A DNA stretch of 64,000 nt from an uncultured Granulosicoccaceae bacterium (GTDB taxonomy: Bacteria; Pseudomonadota; Gammaproteobacteria; Granulosicoccales; Granulosicoccaceae). The stretch covers positions 48,727-112,726 of the forward strand of contig CALISD010000061.1 of the NCBI GenBank assembly GCA_938041955.1, written 5' to 3'. Below are positions 34,701 through 41,725 of the stretch, piece after piece; position 1 is the stretch's first letter, and the number at the start of each line of letters is the position of its first letter. Under the pieces are notes generated by a model that saw only the letters and a list, made by a program, of their open reading frames with translations, made no database searches and was not told the origin of the DNA. A program made the translations under genes and the position numbers.

Positions 34701-37576
34701 GGCGGCTTCTTCATCCGTACCTGATCGAACTCTGCCACACCAATAAAGCGATCATAATTATGAGCACCAAAACTCCAGAAATGCGTGGTTCCGATGAGTC
34801 TTGCGAGCAGCGCACCAAACCCGACCATCGCTGTGATACTTGCAGGCTCAGAGGGTGACTCCGTGATTTGCAACGGTGAAGGCCCACGAGTTATTCTCAG
34901 TAAGTCAACAGCTAAAGTGGCATTGGCTTTTTTATTATTGCCACGAGACCATACTGTTGGGAGGTAAAGCAATGATTCCCATACCGATTGCCCGAGCGGG
35001 GTAAAGGCCAACTTCTTTTTACCGGTAATAGTGAGCGGCGTCTGCTCTGAAGTCTGTGTAAAGTGGTATTCGAGATATCGCCAATCGGTGTGCAGCCTGG
35101 CGATACGAGTAAACCCGGAATATTTTTTCTTTAGATCCTCTACTCGCTGCGTAACGCCTACCGCATCAGATGTTTTGCTTGACCGTTTAAATAGCGCCCT
35201 AATAGCTTTGCCAGCCACGTATGGTCTGTAGTACGCAAACCTTAGAAAGCCAAGCGCCGTTCTGTATACTCCGCCTGGTTTTTTTTGTTTGTCTCGTCTG
35301 CCAAGCGTGACATTGCCTTTAAATTCCATAAGGACAGGGGTTGGGATCAATGTGTCGCCGGAGCCATGTAACAGTGGCTTATCACTCGCCATTAATGCTG
35401 CCTTTGCGCGCAACGGCACTGCCGGATTGCACAACCAAAGATTCAGTGCATTGTTATATTTTATATCCCCGTCAGGCTCATCATCAAAATAAAAGGCAAC
35501 ATCAAGAATGAGGGTTCGAGTATCTGTCGGCAACCTATTGCTGAACAGTGCCTGCATATCTGTTAACTGCTTTTCTCGCTTGTTCTCATCCGCTTCCAAA
35601 CTCCACAACAACCTCTCGTTGAATCTGGCTTTTATGGTTTTATTTTTATCAGCGACATTTACCTGTGACGTGCTGTCGTTAGCGCCATTGCCGACAGTCT
35701 GAATAATTTCTGCCTGAGGTATGTCACGGTTTTCAATCCGCAACACTTCAAACGATGCTTCAGTCGGCAGCATCCGTCCTGCGATTCGACTTGCCAGGGT
35801 ATAGGACAGCGCAGAAATGGATACCATCGGGTTTACTCCGACAGCGGTCGGCAATATTGAGCCATCCATCACATAGAGATTTTCATATACTGCAGATTTG
35901 CTCCCCTGCGTTAGTTTAAACACCTGACCACTGCTGTTTACGACTCCGGATTCTATGTCTGCCCCCATCACACAACCGCCCAGCGGATGAACCGTGACAA
36001 CACGCCTGGGAATTTCGTCCGCGCCCTCAAATACAGCAGTAAAGGCTGCGGGCAAAGGCTGCAATACGGGATTGGGGTGATACTCCCCCCCATCAAAAGC
36101 TGCCTCAGAGTCTAAAGAATTGAAGGCATTATGTAGCCTGGTATAGAAGCCACTGTTTGATTGCAGCTCAGGCCATTCAGGAACCAGATAATCTGCAGCA
36201 TCCGCTTTGACCAACTTACCGGGACTGCCATCAAACCCCATTGTCAGCAACACCTGACTGTGTTGTGCGAACTGATCAGAGGTTGCCAGGCTATCGTGTT
36301 CACTGTTATCAGTGTGCCAGGCGCTGCGATGATCTGTTACGAAACGATTGATATAACTTTGCATCGTGATCGTTTCACGCCAAAGTTCCGCTATCGGATA
36401 GGGAATCGCTCCGTCTTCAATGGTGAGTTTTCCGGCAGGTTCGTCGGCGCCTGTTGTGCGCGAGTAGCCGACAATAGTGGGACCAACCAGGTTAGTTGCA
36501 GACTTATCGGGCACATCAGCGATGGCGTTCACACCCTGCCGTTGACCTGTGGAAAATATCAGCCCGTCACCGTTTGCGGAGAATTTCATACCCAGCAGCG
36601 AGGAAAGTTGAAGGGCTTGTCCATGCCTGGGATTTTCAGCTTCAGTATCCTTAGGTTGCGTAGACCGATGTAAGATCTCGGTACTACCAATAGAGCCTGC
36701 AGACAAGATGACACGTTTCGCACTGACCACAAACTTGGTCTCAGAATTATTGCTCAATGTACAATGCACCAACCATCTATCCTTGAGCTGAACCAGCTTT
36801 GACACACTTGCACCTGTAAAAAGCTCTACGCCTTTTTGTTTGGCCAGTGGCCATGCATTAAGATTAAGTGATTGCTTAGCGCCTGAGTGGCAGCCAATGA
36901 CGCAATTACCACAATGATTACAAGGCTGGTGATTGACACTGTGTGGGCCGGCACGTTCAAAGCTTATTGCTACCGGTGCGGCTCTGATTTCTGATTGAGC
37001 ATCGAGGGCACTCACCGTGCGCTGTAGTGCCTTATATTTATCGAAACGCTCTGGACTTTTTACCTCAGAAACACCCAGCAACTGTTTTATCTTCGGGTAA
37101 GTTCGACTGAATAGACCCTGCCACCCCATAGTAACCCCAGAGTCCGGCCAGGTTTCGAGGGTTTCTTTATCAGGCTCGACAGCAACAGACGCATTGACTA
37201 AAGAGGTACCGCCCAAACCGTTACCGGTGACACTCACTGCACGCTTCCCGATCCGTACATCCCACAAGCCGGAGAGGGAATCCCCATTGCGGTTCGGGGC
37301 AAAGCCCGGCAAGTCACCTATTGTTTTTGGAAAGTCCTGCGGAAGATATTCTTCACCGCGCTCAAACACGACTATCTCACGATCGCTAACGTCATGGTCT
37401 TCACAAAGAGCCAGCGCCGCCATAGCCGCACCGTAACCGGACCCGACAATCAATGTTTCAACAGTTAACCTGCGGTTTTTTGCATCGTATGCGCCTGCTT
37501 CATTGCGAAATAAAATAGCTTCTACCGGTTGCGACAGCCAATGGCTCATTGAGCACACCGGGTATGCACAGCACAC
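31775..37576 (-). CDS. 1933-residue fusion: ChoD-type GMC oxidoreductase, alpha/beta hydrolase, PhoD-like metallophosphatase
   Basis: One continuous frame joins three enzyme folds. Residues about 40-640 are GMC: LIVGSGYGAAMAAL FAD motif near 44, CNHCGNCVIGCHSGAKQS as in ChoD-type cholesterol oxidases, and VHPLGGCVMG active-site histidine near 530. About 650-1000 is a region I do not recognise (a lipocalin-like or accessory domain is possible). About 1010-1330 is an alpha/beta hydrolase: LLVHGLAHSSE oxyanion region near 1019, nucleophile elbow VFSHCIGAGA with Cys replacing Ser near 1108, and GHMDMM with the histidine. About 1565-1930 is PhoD-like: AGSCLHPGSP, LLGDQIYAD near 1620, VVDDHAVRDN near 1667, SGDPHLS near 1821. 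No clear signal peptide, so cytosolic or membrane-associated action is inferred. Substrate unknown; lipid or sterol esters are plausible. Confidence 0.88.
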   Translation of the reverse strand: MCCAYPVCSMSHWLSQPVEAILFRNEAGAYDAKNRRLTVETLIVGSGYGAAMAALALCEDHDVSDREIVVFERGEEYLPQDFPKTIGDLPGFAPNRNGDSLSGLWDVRIGKRAVSVTGNGLGGTSLVNASVAVEPDKETLETWPDSGVTMGWQGLFSRTYPKIKQLLGVSEVKSPERFDKYKALQRTVSALDAQSEIRAAPVAISFERAGPHSVNHQPCNHCGNCVIGCHSGAKQSLNLNAWPLAKQKGVELFTGASVSKLVQLKDRWLVHCTLSNNSETKFVVSAKRVILSAGSIGSTEILHRSTQPKDTEAENPRHGQALQLSSLLGMKFSANGDGLIFSTGQRQGVNAIADVPDKSATNLVGPTIVGYSRTTGADEPAGKLTIEDGAIPYPIAELWRETITMQSYINRFVTDHRSAWHTDNSEHDSLATSDQFAQHSQVLLTMGFDGSPGKLVKADAADYLVPEWPELQSNSGFYTRLHNAFNSLDSEAAFDGGEYHPNPVLQPLPAAFTAVFEGADEIPRRVVTVHPLGGCVMGADIESGVVNSSGQVFKLTQGSKSAVYENLYVMDGSILPTAVGVNPMVSISALSYTLASRIAGRMLPTEASFEVLRIENRDIPQAEIIQTVGNGANDSTSQVNVADKNKTIKARFNERLLWSLEADENKREKQLTDMQALFSNRLPTDTRTLILDVAFYFDDEPDGDIKYNNALNLWLCNPAVPLRAKAALMASDKPLLHGSGDTLIPTPVLMEFKGNVTLGRRDKQKKPGGVYRTALGFLRFAYYRPYVAGKAIRALFKRSSKTSDAVGVTQRVEDLKKKYSGFTRIARLHTDWRYLEYHFTQTSEQTPLTITGKKKLAFTPLGQSVWESLLYLPTVWSRGNNKKANATLAVDLLRITRGPSPLQITESPSEPASITAMVGFGALLARLIGTTHFWSFGAHNYDRFIGVAEFDQVRMKKPPETMSFTRNGQSHVSLPFELYCSNDLSNDAKQEDGVYNEHTLSRMIRYRGTDSAEQPAVLLVHGLAHSSEIYWPEHVRETYVQFLLSCGYDVWVFDHRTSGNTRKTVDKDHTWDEIALIDVPWAIRTVFDKINASSNAKTPRLVNVFSHCIGAGAVAMAVLAGETRRSSDDKLSMVGSLVPHAVTPWLFSSCENRTRANTWGFVKDFNLLDTLDPRMHNKPEMFDVLLDRIATSTIDSTARRQWPYLRNLLKGTSLANEFSMAMYFRYTVFWGRQWVHGNVDDKLVKRFATMVGSVPAAILQQTFFGVRRQRLVAQNADNRYVVEDNFRDYWTFPTFFLHGQENKVFDVESSRLSAFRLARFRHEKTDRPHSEEFSMADYAHHGIRLKTVPAYGHMDMMIGKNATTDVGPDIDRFFRASELQNHAWDSSAASRSDYTVFELNTDIHDPNTVDNPLTRTRASKFPLTGPVISYATKDHLRLWVETDDYDTEFPAGLVIETADQTDLSIESIFVAERDEFHRGCFWVVQINNPENITSDITVRVKHTHEDQSDRVTASVHANALTKTSALQSGSQDLGRRRDIDPEQGVVISLHSMEWFKRLYRHAESDQQSTVSFLAGSCLHPGSPFSRDLSDSVFSGMWTHIDPSRSHSRFPAPDFLLLLGDQIYADATAGLFDPKASYERFRMRYREAFGARYMRRVMAHMPTYFVVDDHAVRDNYSGMTTDQAKDDESAELFEVARVEAKNFQTKLNNTGELWSDFEVNQQPFFNFDTRFERNLDFPETDRRCIVSDRQAQAFAAWLVANKNKTALFICTGSPLFPIRTDHVKHPQLTTHSDTLVSYPGFLEFLVQQLAGVKCECVYLISGDPHLSCWGEGTISCGSKSIRLVNVVASALNAPYPFANAQAKDFNWGIDQVLELPEADIKIEFTQKLLSVSAQQFSRLDYDSKSGTLRVRVFSVKGDQLCDEAIPSSGPLFVT

Positions 37577-37808
37577 TCAAAGCCGCAACTACAGGCACAA
37601 CTACAATCTACTTCCCTATACATATACCACGAACCTCCAAACTGCTAACGTCTGCTCCCATCATATTATTAGTACAAAAAGCCGGCAATCACAAATCAAA
37701 CAGTTCCCACCCTTCTGTAATCAAGTCATAAAGGTTATATTGCGGAACATAGTTTGTATAACTTACAGCACACTTGAATCAGAATTTGATTACCACTGAG
37801 GTCCCTTC

Positions 37809-38993
37809 ATGCGTTGGTACTTTGACTACATATCTCCATACGCCTATCTACAAAGCACAAAGCTGGGCACATTAAACCAGCTGCAAACAGTAGAGTGCGT
37901 ACCTGTACTGTTCGCCGGACTCCTCAACCATTGGGACAATGTTGGCCCGGCCGAAATCGAGCCAAAACGAAAGTGGACTTTCAGAGAGATCACCTGGCTT
38001 GCCAATCGCGATGGAATTGCGTTAACGCTACCATCGTCACATCCATTTAATCCGTTACCTTTATTGCGATTGAGCATTGTCCACAACAATGATATTGCCG
38101 TTGTGCAAAGGCTTTTTCGCTATGTATGGGTCGAAGGCAATACACCGCAAGATACCGCAGCATTTAATGCGCTGCTAGATGAGCTAAACACTGATGAGAG
38201 CGCCCTGCACGCAGACTCTGTGAAAGCACAATTGCGCGGCTTCGGTGAACAAGCGATTGGAACCGGTGTATTCGGTGTTCCGTCCATAGAACTCGATCAC
38301 GACCTCTACTGGGGATACAACGCGACTGACATGGCAATCTCTGCACTTACTGAACCCGGAAAATACCCCCGCGAAGCCATCACGAAAGCCGATGCTCTGC
38401 CGCAAGGCACCGCGAGAAACCGCACAACCAGTACACCGGAAACCAAGCCGGCAACGGGTCGAACAACCCCTCGAATTGACTTAAAACCAATTGATCTTGC
38501 CGAACCTGCTGATCTGGTTGCTGCGATTCGCAAGCGTCGTGGTGGCGAATTAATAGAGCTCGATCGTTTACTGCTGTACAGCAGACCGCTCGCTGAGGGC
38601 TGGAATCATTTTCTTGGCAACATACGTGAGCACTTCGCAGTGGATCGCAAACTGCGTGAGTTGGCCATGTGTACCGTGGCGGTTATCAACCGCGCAGAGT
38701 ATGAGTTTTCACAGCACGCACCGCTGTACATCAAAGCCGGCGGTAGTGAGGAAAAAGCACACTTACTTCGTCAGCCCGATACAGCACTCTCCAACCCAGT
38801 GTTCACAGAAGATGAGCAACTTACTATTGCGCTGACCTGGCAATTAACCAAGGATGTTCGTATTGACACGGAATTATTCGATCGCGCTATAGAGTTTTTT
38901 GGTGATGAACATTTGGTAGAGTTGGTAGCCACCATCGCAGCCTATAATATGGTCTCTCGATTCCTGGTTGCTTTTGAGCTGCACCCACACTGA
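37809..38993 (+). CDS. HCCA isomerase / carboxymuconolactone decarboxylase-like fusion
   Basis: A 394-residue two-domain protein. Residues 1-195 are a DsbA/kappa-GST-like 2-hydroxychromene-2-carboxylate isomerase: MRWYFDYISPYAYLQS, HPFNPLPLLRLSI, FGVPSIELD and LYWGYN. A proline- and threonine-rich linker (about 195-225) leads to a C-terminal AhpD/CMD-like domain (about 226-394) with LRELAMCTVAVINRAEYEFSQ and EDEQLTIALTWQLTKD. The first acts on a glutathione-linked aromatic intermediate. The second could be a decarboxylase or a peroxidase, but the usual CxxC of AhpD is not visible. It is first in an apparent operon with PPK2 and a thioesterase. Confidence 0.82.
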   Translation: MRWYFDYISPYAYLQSTKLGTLNQLQTVECVPVLFAGLLNHWDNVGPAEIEPKRKWTFREITWLANRDGIALTLPSSHPFNPLPLLRLSIVHNNDIAVVQRLFRYVWVEGNTPQDTAAFNALLDELNTDESALHADSVKAQLRGFGEQAIGTGVFGVPSIELDHDLYWGYNATDMAISALTEPGKYPREAITKADALPQGTARNRTTSTPETKPATGRTTPRIDLKPIDLAEPADLVAAIRKRRGGELIELDRLLLYSRPLAEGWNHFLGNIREHFAVDRKLRELAMCTVAVINRAEYEFSQHAPLYIKAGGSEEKAHLLRQPDTALSNPVFTEDEQLTIALTWQLTKDVRIDTELFDRAIEFFGDEHLVELVATIAAYNMVSRFLVAFELHPH

Positions 38994-39045
38994 TCCCCAT
39001 CGTTCAACTTATCCATCTGAACAGTCAACCTTAAGAGAACCCAAC

Positions 39046-39951
39046 GTGGCCAAAAAAAAATCTAACACAGACACCTCTGCATGGGCCTTGTCAGATTATT
39101 TATACGATGGCAGTCAGCCATTTTCGATTAGCAACGCACCTAATCAGGTGGAGCCATTATACGACTCCAAGAAAGACTATAAGCAAAAGCTTGCCTCTAT
39201 GGTAAATCGTATAGATGACTTGCTTGAGATCATGTATGCACAAAATCGTTACGGCTTATTGCTGGTGTTTCAAGCGATGGACGCTGCGGGTAAAGACGGT
39301 ACCATCCGCCGATTGCTTACAGGGGTTAACCCGGCAACGGTACAGGTATACTCATTCAAGAAACCAAGCGATGAAGAGCTTGACCACGGATATCTATGGC
39401 GGATCATTCAGCGTATGCCGGAACGCGGCAGACTGGGTGTATTCAACCGCTCCTACTACGAAGAAGTGCTGGTAGTGCGGGTTCACCCTGAAATCCTTAC
39501 CGAGTACCAACAACTACCGGCGGAGCTCACCACTGACCCGGAGGCAGTGTTTGAGAGTCGATTCGATCAGATTCGAAATTTTGAGCAGTATGCGACCGGC
39601 AATGGTATTCGAGTGTTGAAATTTTTTCTGAACGTATCAGAAGAAGAACAACGCCAAAGACTCACCGCAAGACTGGATGATCCCGATAAACACTGGAAGT
39701 TCTCTACTGCAGACGTAGAGGAACGAGAACACTGGCCTGCTTATATGAGTGCATTCGAAGATTGTATTAACGCCACAGCATCAGACCACGCACCGTGGGT
39801 TGCTATCCCTGCCGATGATAAGCTCAACATGCGATTGCTGGTTGCAGCTGCGACACTTGCAGAACTGGAAAGTATGAACATCGATTGGCCGACTGCTGAT
39901 AAAAAGCTGTTACAAAACCTGGATTCGATTCGCAAACGATTGAGCAAGTAA
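39046..39951 (+). CDS. Polyphosphate kinase 2 family phosphotransferase
   Basis: A 301-residue PPK2-family protein from the GTG at 39046 (TTAAGAGAACCC upstream). It transfers phosphate between polyphosphate and nucleotides. Walker A is QAMDAAGKDGTIRR, the lid loop is SFKKPSDEELDHGYLWR, and Walker B is GVFNRSYYEEVLVVRVHPE. These are the class I/III PPK2 signatures, where AMP or ADP are acceptors. The frame is open back to 38968, overlapping the preceding gene, but the family begins at about this GTG. Its stop touches the next gene's ATG (TAAATG). Confidence 0.9.
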   Translation: MAKKKSNTDTSAWALSDYLYDGSQPFSISNAPNQVEPLYDSKKDYKQKLASMVNRIDDLLEIMYAQNRYGLLLVFQAMDAAGKDGTIRRLLTGVNPATVQVYSFKKPSDEELDHGYLWRIIQRMPERGRLGVFNRSYYEEVLVVRVHPEILTEYQQLPAELTTDPEAVFESRFDQIRNFEQYATGNGIRVLKFFLNVSEEEQRQRLTARLDDPDKHWKFSTADVEEREHWPAYMSAFEDCINATASDHAPWVAIPADDKLNMRLLVAAATLAELESMNIDWPTADKKLLQNLDSIRKRLSK

Positions 39952-40731
39952 ATGCCAGACAGTTTCTTCACCACTGAAGATCAATGGTTCCGACCAACCA
40001 GTCACACACGGGGCCCGTGGCACGAAGAACAGTGTCACGCAGGGCCCCCAACAGCGTTAATCGCAAGATCTATTGAACAGTTAAACGCAGATCAAAAACT
40101 GGTTCGGTTGACCGTTAACCTGATCCGCCCCATCCCGTTCGAGGGGTTTAGCATAACCGCTGAGATTACCCGCCAGGGAAGAATCGTGACCACCAGCGCT
40201 GCAAACCTGATCGATAAACACAACAAAGTGTGCGCCACTGCTGTGGCCTTGCAAATGACCCCACAGCCAGCACAACCACTGCCAACGCAGCACGTTGACT
40301 ACGGCCAACACGCAGCTGCTGCCACAGGTAAGTTTCCAATACAAAAAACCATGCACGATAAACCCTCTTTCAAAGGCGATGGTGTGACAGTCAAGTACCC
40401 CACCGGACACTCGCACGAGCCGGGCCCGACGATCGCATGGATGAAAACTGTGCCACTGCTCGCCGATGAAACACCGTCCGCTTTTCAGCGCATTTGCCCG
40501 CTGGCCGATTGTGGCAATGCTTTCGGTCGCAATGCCGAGCCGTGGGATGTGAATTTTATGAACCCTGATCTCACTATTCTGTTGCACAGAGATCCTGTAG
40601 GCGAATGGCTAGGCACAAACGCTACAGGTTTCTGGGAAGACAACGGAATAGGTATGTCAGATGCGCAGCTTTTTGACGAGTCAGGCAGTGTTGGACGTGC
40701 ATTGCAAACCCTGCTGTTGCGCAAAGTGTAG
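39952..40731 (+). CDS. TesB-like thioesterase family protein
   Basis: A 259-residue double-hotdog protein. WHEEQCHAGPPTALIARSIEQL and LTVNLIRPIPFEGFSI resemble the first hotdog of TesB-like and DUF4442-type acyl-CoA thioesterases. PWDVNFMNPDLTILLHRDPVG with SGSVGRALQTLLLR resembles the second. It probably hydrolyses acyl-CoA thioesters. The start codon abuts the PPK2 stop, so it belongs to the same transcript. No signal peptide. Confidence 0.8.
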   Translation: MPDSFFTTEDQWFRPTSHTRGPWHEEQCHAGPPTALIARSIEQLNADQKLVRLTVNLIRPIPFEGFSITAEITRQGRIVTTSAANLIDKHNKVCATAVALQMTPQPAQPLPTQHVDYGQHAAAATGKFPIQKTMHDKPSFKGDGVTVKYPTGHSHEPGPTIAWMKTVPLLADETPSAFQRICPLADCGNAFGRNAEPWDVNFMNPDLTILLHRDPVGEWLGTNATGFWEDNGIGMSDAQLFDESGSVGRALQTLLLRKV

Positions 40732-40796
40732 AAAAGAATCCATATTAAAGACCGGCCACAAGTGACTGTTACTATTTGAATTCACCCACGCCTTTA

Positions 40797-40824
40797 TTGA
40801 CCGCCCGAACTCGCTGATTAAAGT
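40797..40824 (+). promoter_or_regulatory. Possible sigma-70 promoter for the 92-residue exported protein
   Basis: TTGACC at 40797-40802 and TAAAGT at 40819-40824 are separated by 16 bases, with 5/6 and 4/6 matches to consensus. The predicted transcription start at about 40831 lies 48 bases before the ATG at 40879. Not confirmed by any conserved element. Confidence 0.35.
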
Positions 40825-40878
40825 GTCCACATAACCCGTCGATACACGCTGCCAGTATGCGTATAGAAGGGAAATAAT

Positions 40879-41157
40879 ATGAACACACGTCACCTGGCTA
40901 CCGGCCTGCTTGCGTCTATGGCGCTACTGGCATCCACTCATAGTGTGGCTAACACCTCTCAGCAAATGCTCTTCCCGCAACACAACTATAGTCAGTTTAC
41001 GTTGCCAACGATTGGACAAACGGGTTCAGATGTATTGCAGCACTACGGTCAACCTGCAAAACGTCAGCAAGGTGCTAACGGCGTTGATATGTGGGACTAC
41101 GGCAGCTTTCGTGTCATTTTTCGCGACAACGCGGTGAGCCACGCATCAATGTGGTAA
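40879..41157 (+). CDS. Small periplasmic protein of unknown function
   Basis: A 92-residue protein with a signal peptide (LLASMALLASTHSVA, cleavage at about residue 24). The mature part is short: GQTGSDVLQHYGQPAKRQQ followed by DMWDYGSFRVIFRDNAVSHASMW. The phrase 'VLQHYGQPxxR ... WxYxxFxVxFxDxxVxHA' recalls the SmpA/OmlA (BamE-like) fold core, where a DVxxxxGxPxxR motif precedes a beta hairpin. This is a tentative reading. A good ribosome binding site (GAAGGGA) lies 7 bases before the ATG. Confidence 0.75.
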   Translation: MNTRHLATGLLASMALLASTHSVANTSQQMLFPQHNYSQFTLPTIGQTGSDVLQHYGQPAKRQQGANGVDMWDYGSFRVIFRDNAVSHASMW

Positions 41158-41186
41158 CTCGCCTGCAATATCTTGTAGACAACATT

Positions 41187-41210
41187 TGAAAGGTGCATCT
41201 GCACCTTTCA
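41187..41210 (+). terminator. Perfect 11-bp stem hairpin downstream of the 92-residue gene
   Basis: TGAAAGGTGCA-TC-TGCACCTTTCA is a perfect inverted repeat 30 bases after the stop codon. It is followed by GTGCTTTGC rather than a full T-run, so it could be a terminator of limited strength or an mRNA-stabilising 3' hairpin. Confidence 0.5.
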
Positions 41211-41318
41211 GTGCTTTGCAGAAAGCCAAGAAGAAGTACCTCAATACTATTTAGAGACCGCAGGGCGACATAGAACGCGCTAGCCATCACACCTCATTGC
41301 ACTTTACTCGGTCTTTCA

Positions 41319-41338
41319 ACCAGACTGAAAAGTGACAA
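41319..41338. repeat. 20-bp segment identical to part of the 858-residue lipoprotein gene
   Basis: ACCAGACTGAAAAGTGACAA occurs here in non-coding DNA and again at 11314-11333 inside the 3' end of the large glycoside hydrolase-like gene, in the same orientation. Such a match is unlikely in random 64-kb sequence, but 20 bases is too short to class as an element. Confidence 0.4.
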
Positions 41339-41402
41339 TTCCCCATTGCGCCTCCGTTACAACACCTGTCCTGAACCCAACCAACAGCAACCACGGGAAA
41401 CT

Positions 41403-41436
41403 GACGCGTTAGCACGCGGATCACGTCCCGCACGTC
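41403..41436. repeat. Copy 2 of the 34-bp dispersed intergenic repeat
   Basis: GACGCGTTAGCACGCGGATC followed by CACGTCCCGCACGTC-like sequence matches 3787-3820 at 29 of 34 positions. It lies in a gene-free stretch. Function unknown. Confidence 0.55.
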
Positions 41437-41725
41437 GCAACTCTTATGACCTGTACTTTTCATTCGTTAGGTGGAAAGCAGTTGCGACCATCTCAAGCGA
41501 GCCCAGTCCCGGGTACAAATACAATTCGATCTGAGATTAGTGTGATCCATGCACAGTTTTCACTAGCCCACGTCTGCTTGTTAAGTTTCCTAAGTGGCAA
41601 TGTCACAAAAATGCAACAGAAAGGGTCATTAAGCTAACACTTACCCGCTAAACCCGCTCTGGGTCACAACGTAAACGTCACCGTGCCAATAAACTGCCGC
41701 CTTTCCTCTGACGGGCGTACCAGTG

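Larger units (their letters stand above)
41158..41725. other. 568-bp spacer with hairpin and two repeat segments
   Basis: No convincing gene is present. It contains a perfect 11-bp hairpin at 41187-41210 and a 20-base sequence (41319-41338) identical to 11314-11333. The second copy of the 34-bp dispersed repeat is at 41403-41436. The promoter of the metalloprotease gene should lie in its last 150 bases, but I cannot define it. Confidence 0.5.

Noticed and set aside
36161..36673. 170-residue plus-strand frame
   Set aside because: Lies opposite the GMC domain of the fusion, which has stronger evidence; no motif.
36920..36960. CxxCxxCxxxC in the fusion as a ferredoxin-like 4Fe-4S domain
   Set aside because: The same cysteine cluster occurs in ChoD-type GMC oxidases without a separate ferredoxin fold, so I read it as part of the GMC domain.
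40081..40587. 168-residue minus-strand frame opposite the thioesterase
   Set aside because: Antisense to the hotdog gene with consistent operon spacing; no conserved motif.
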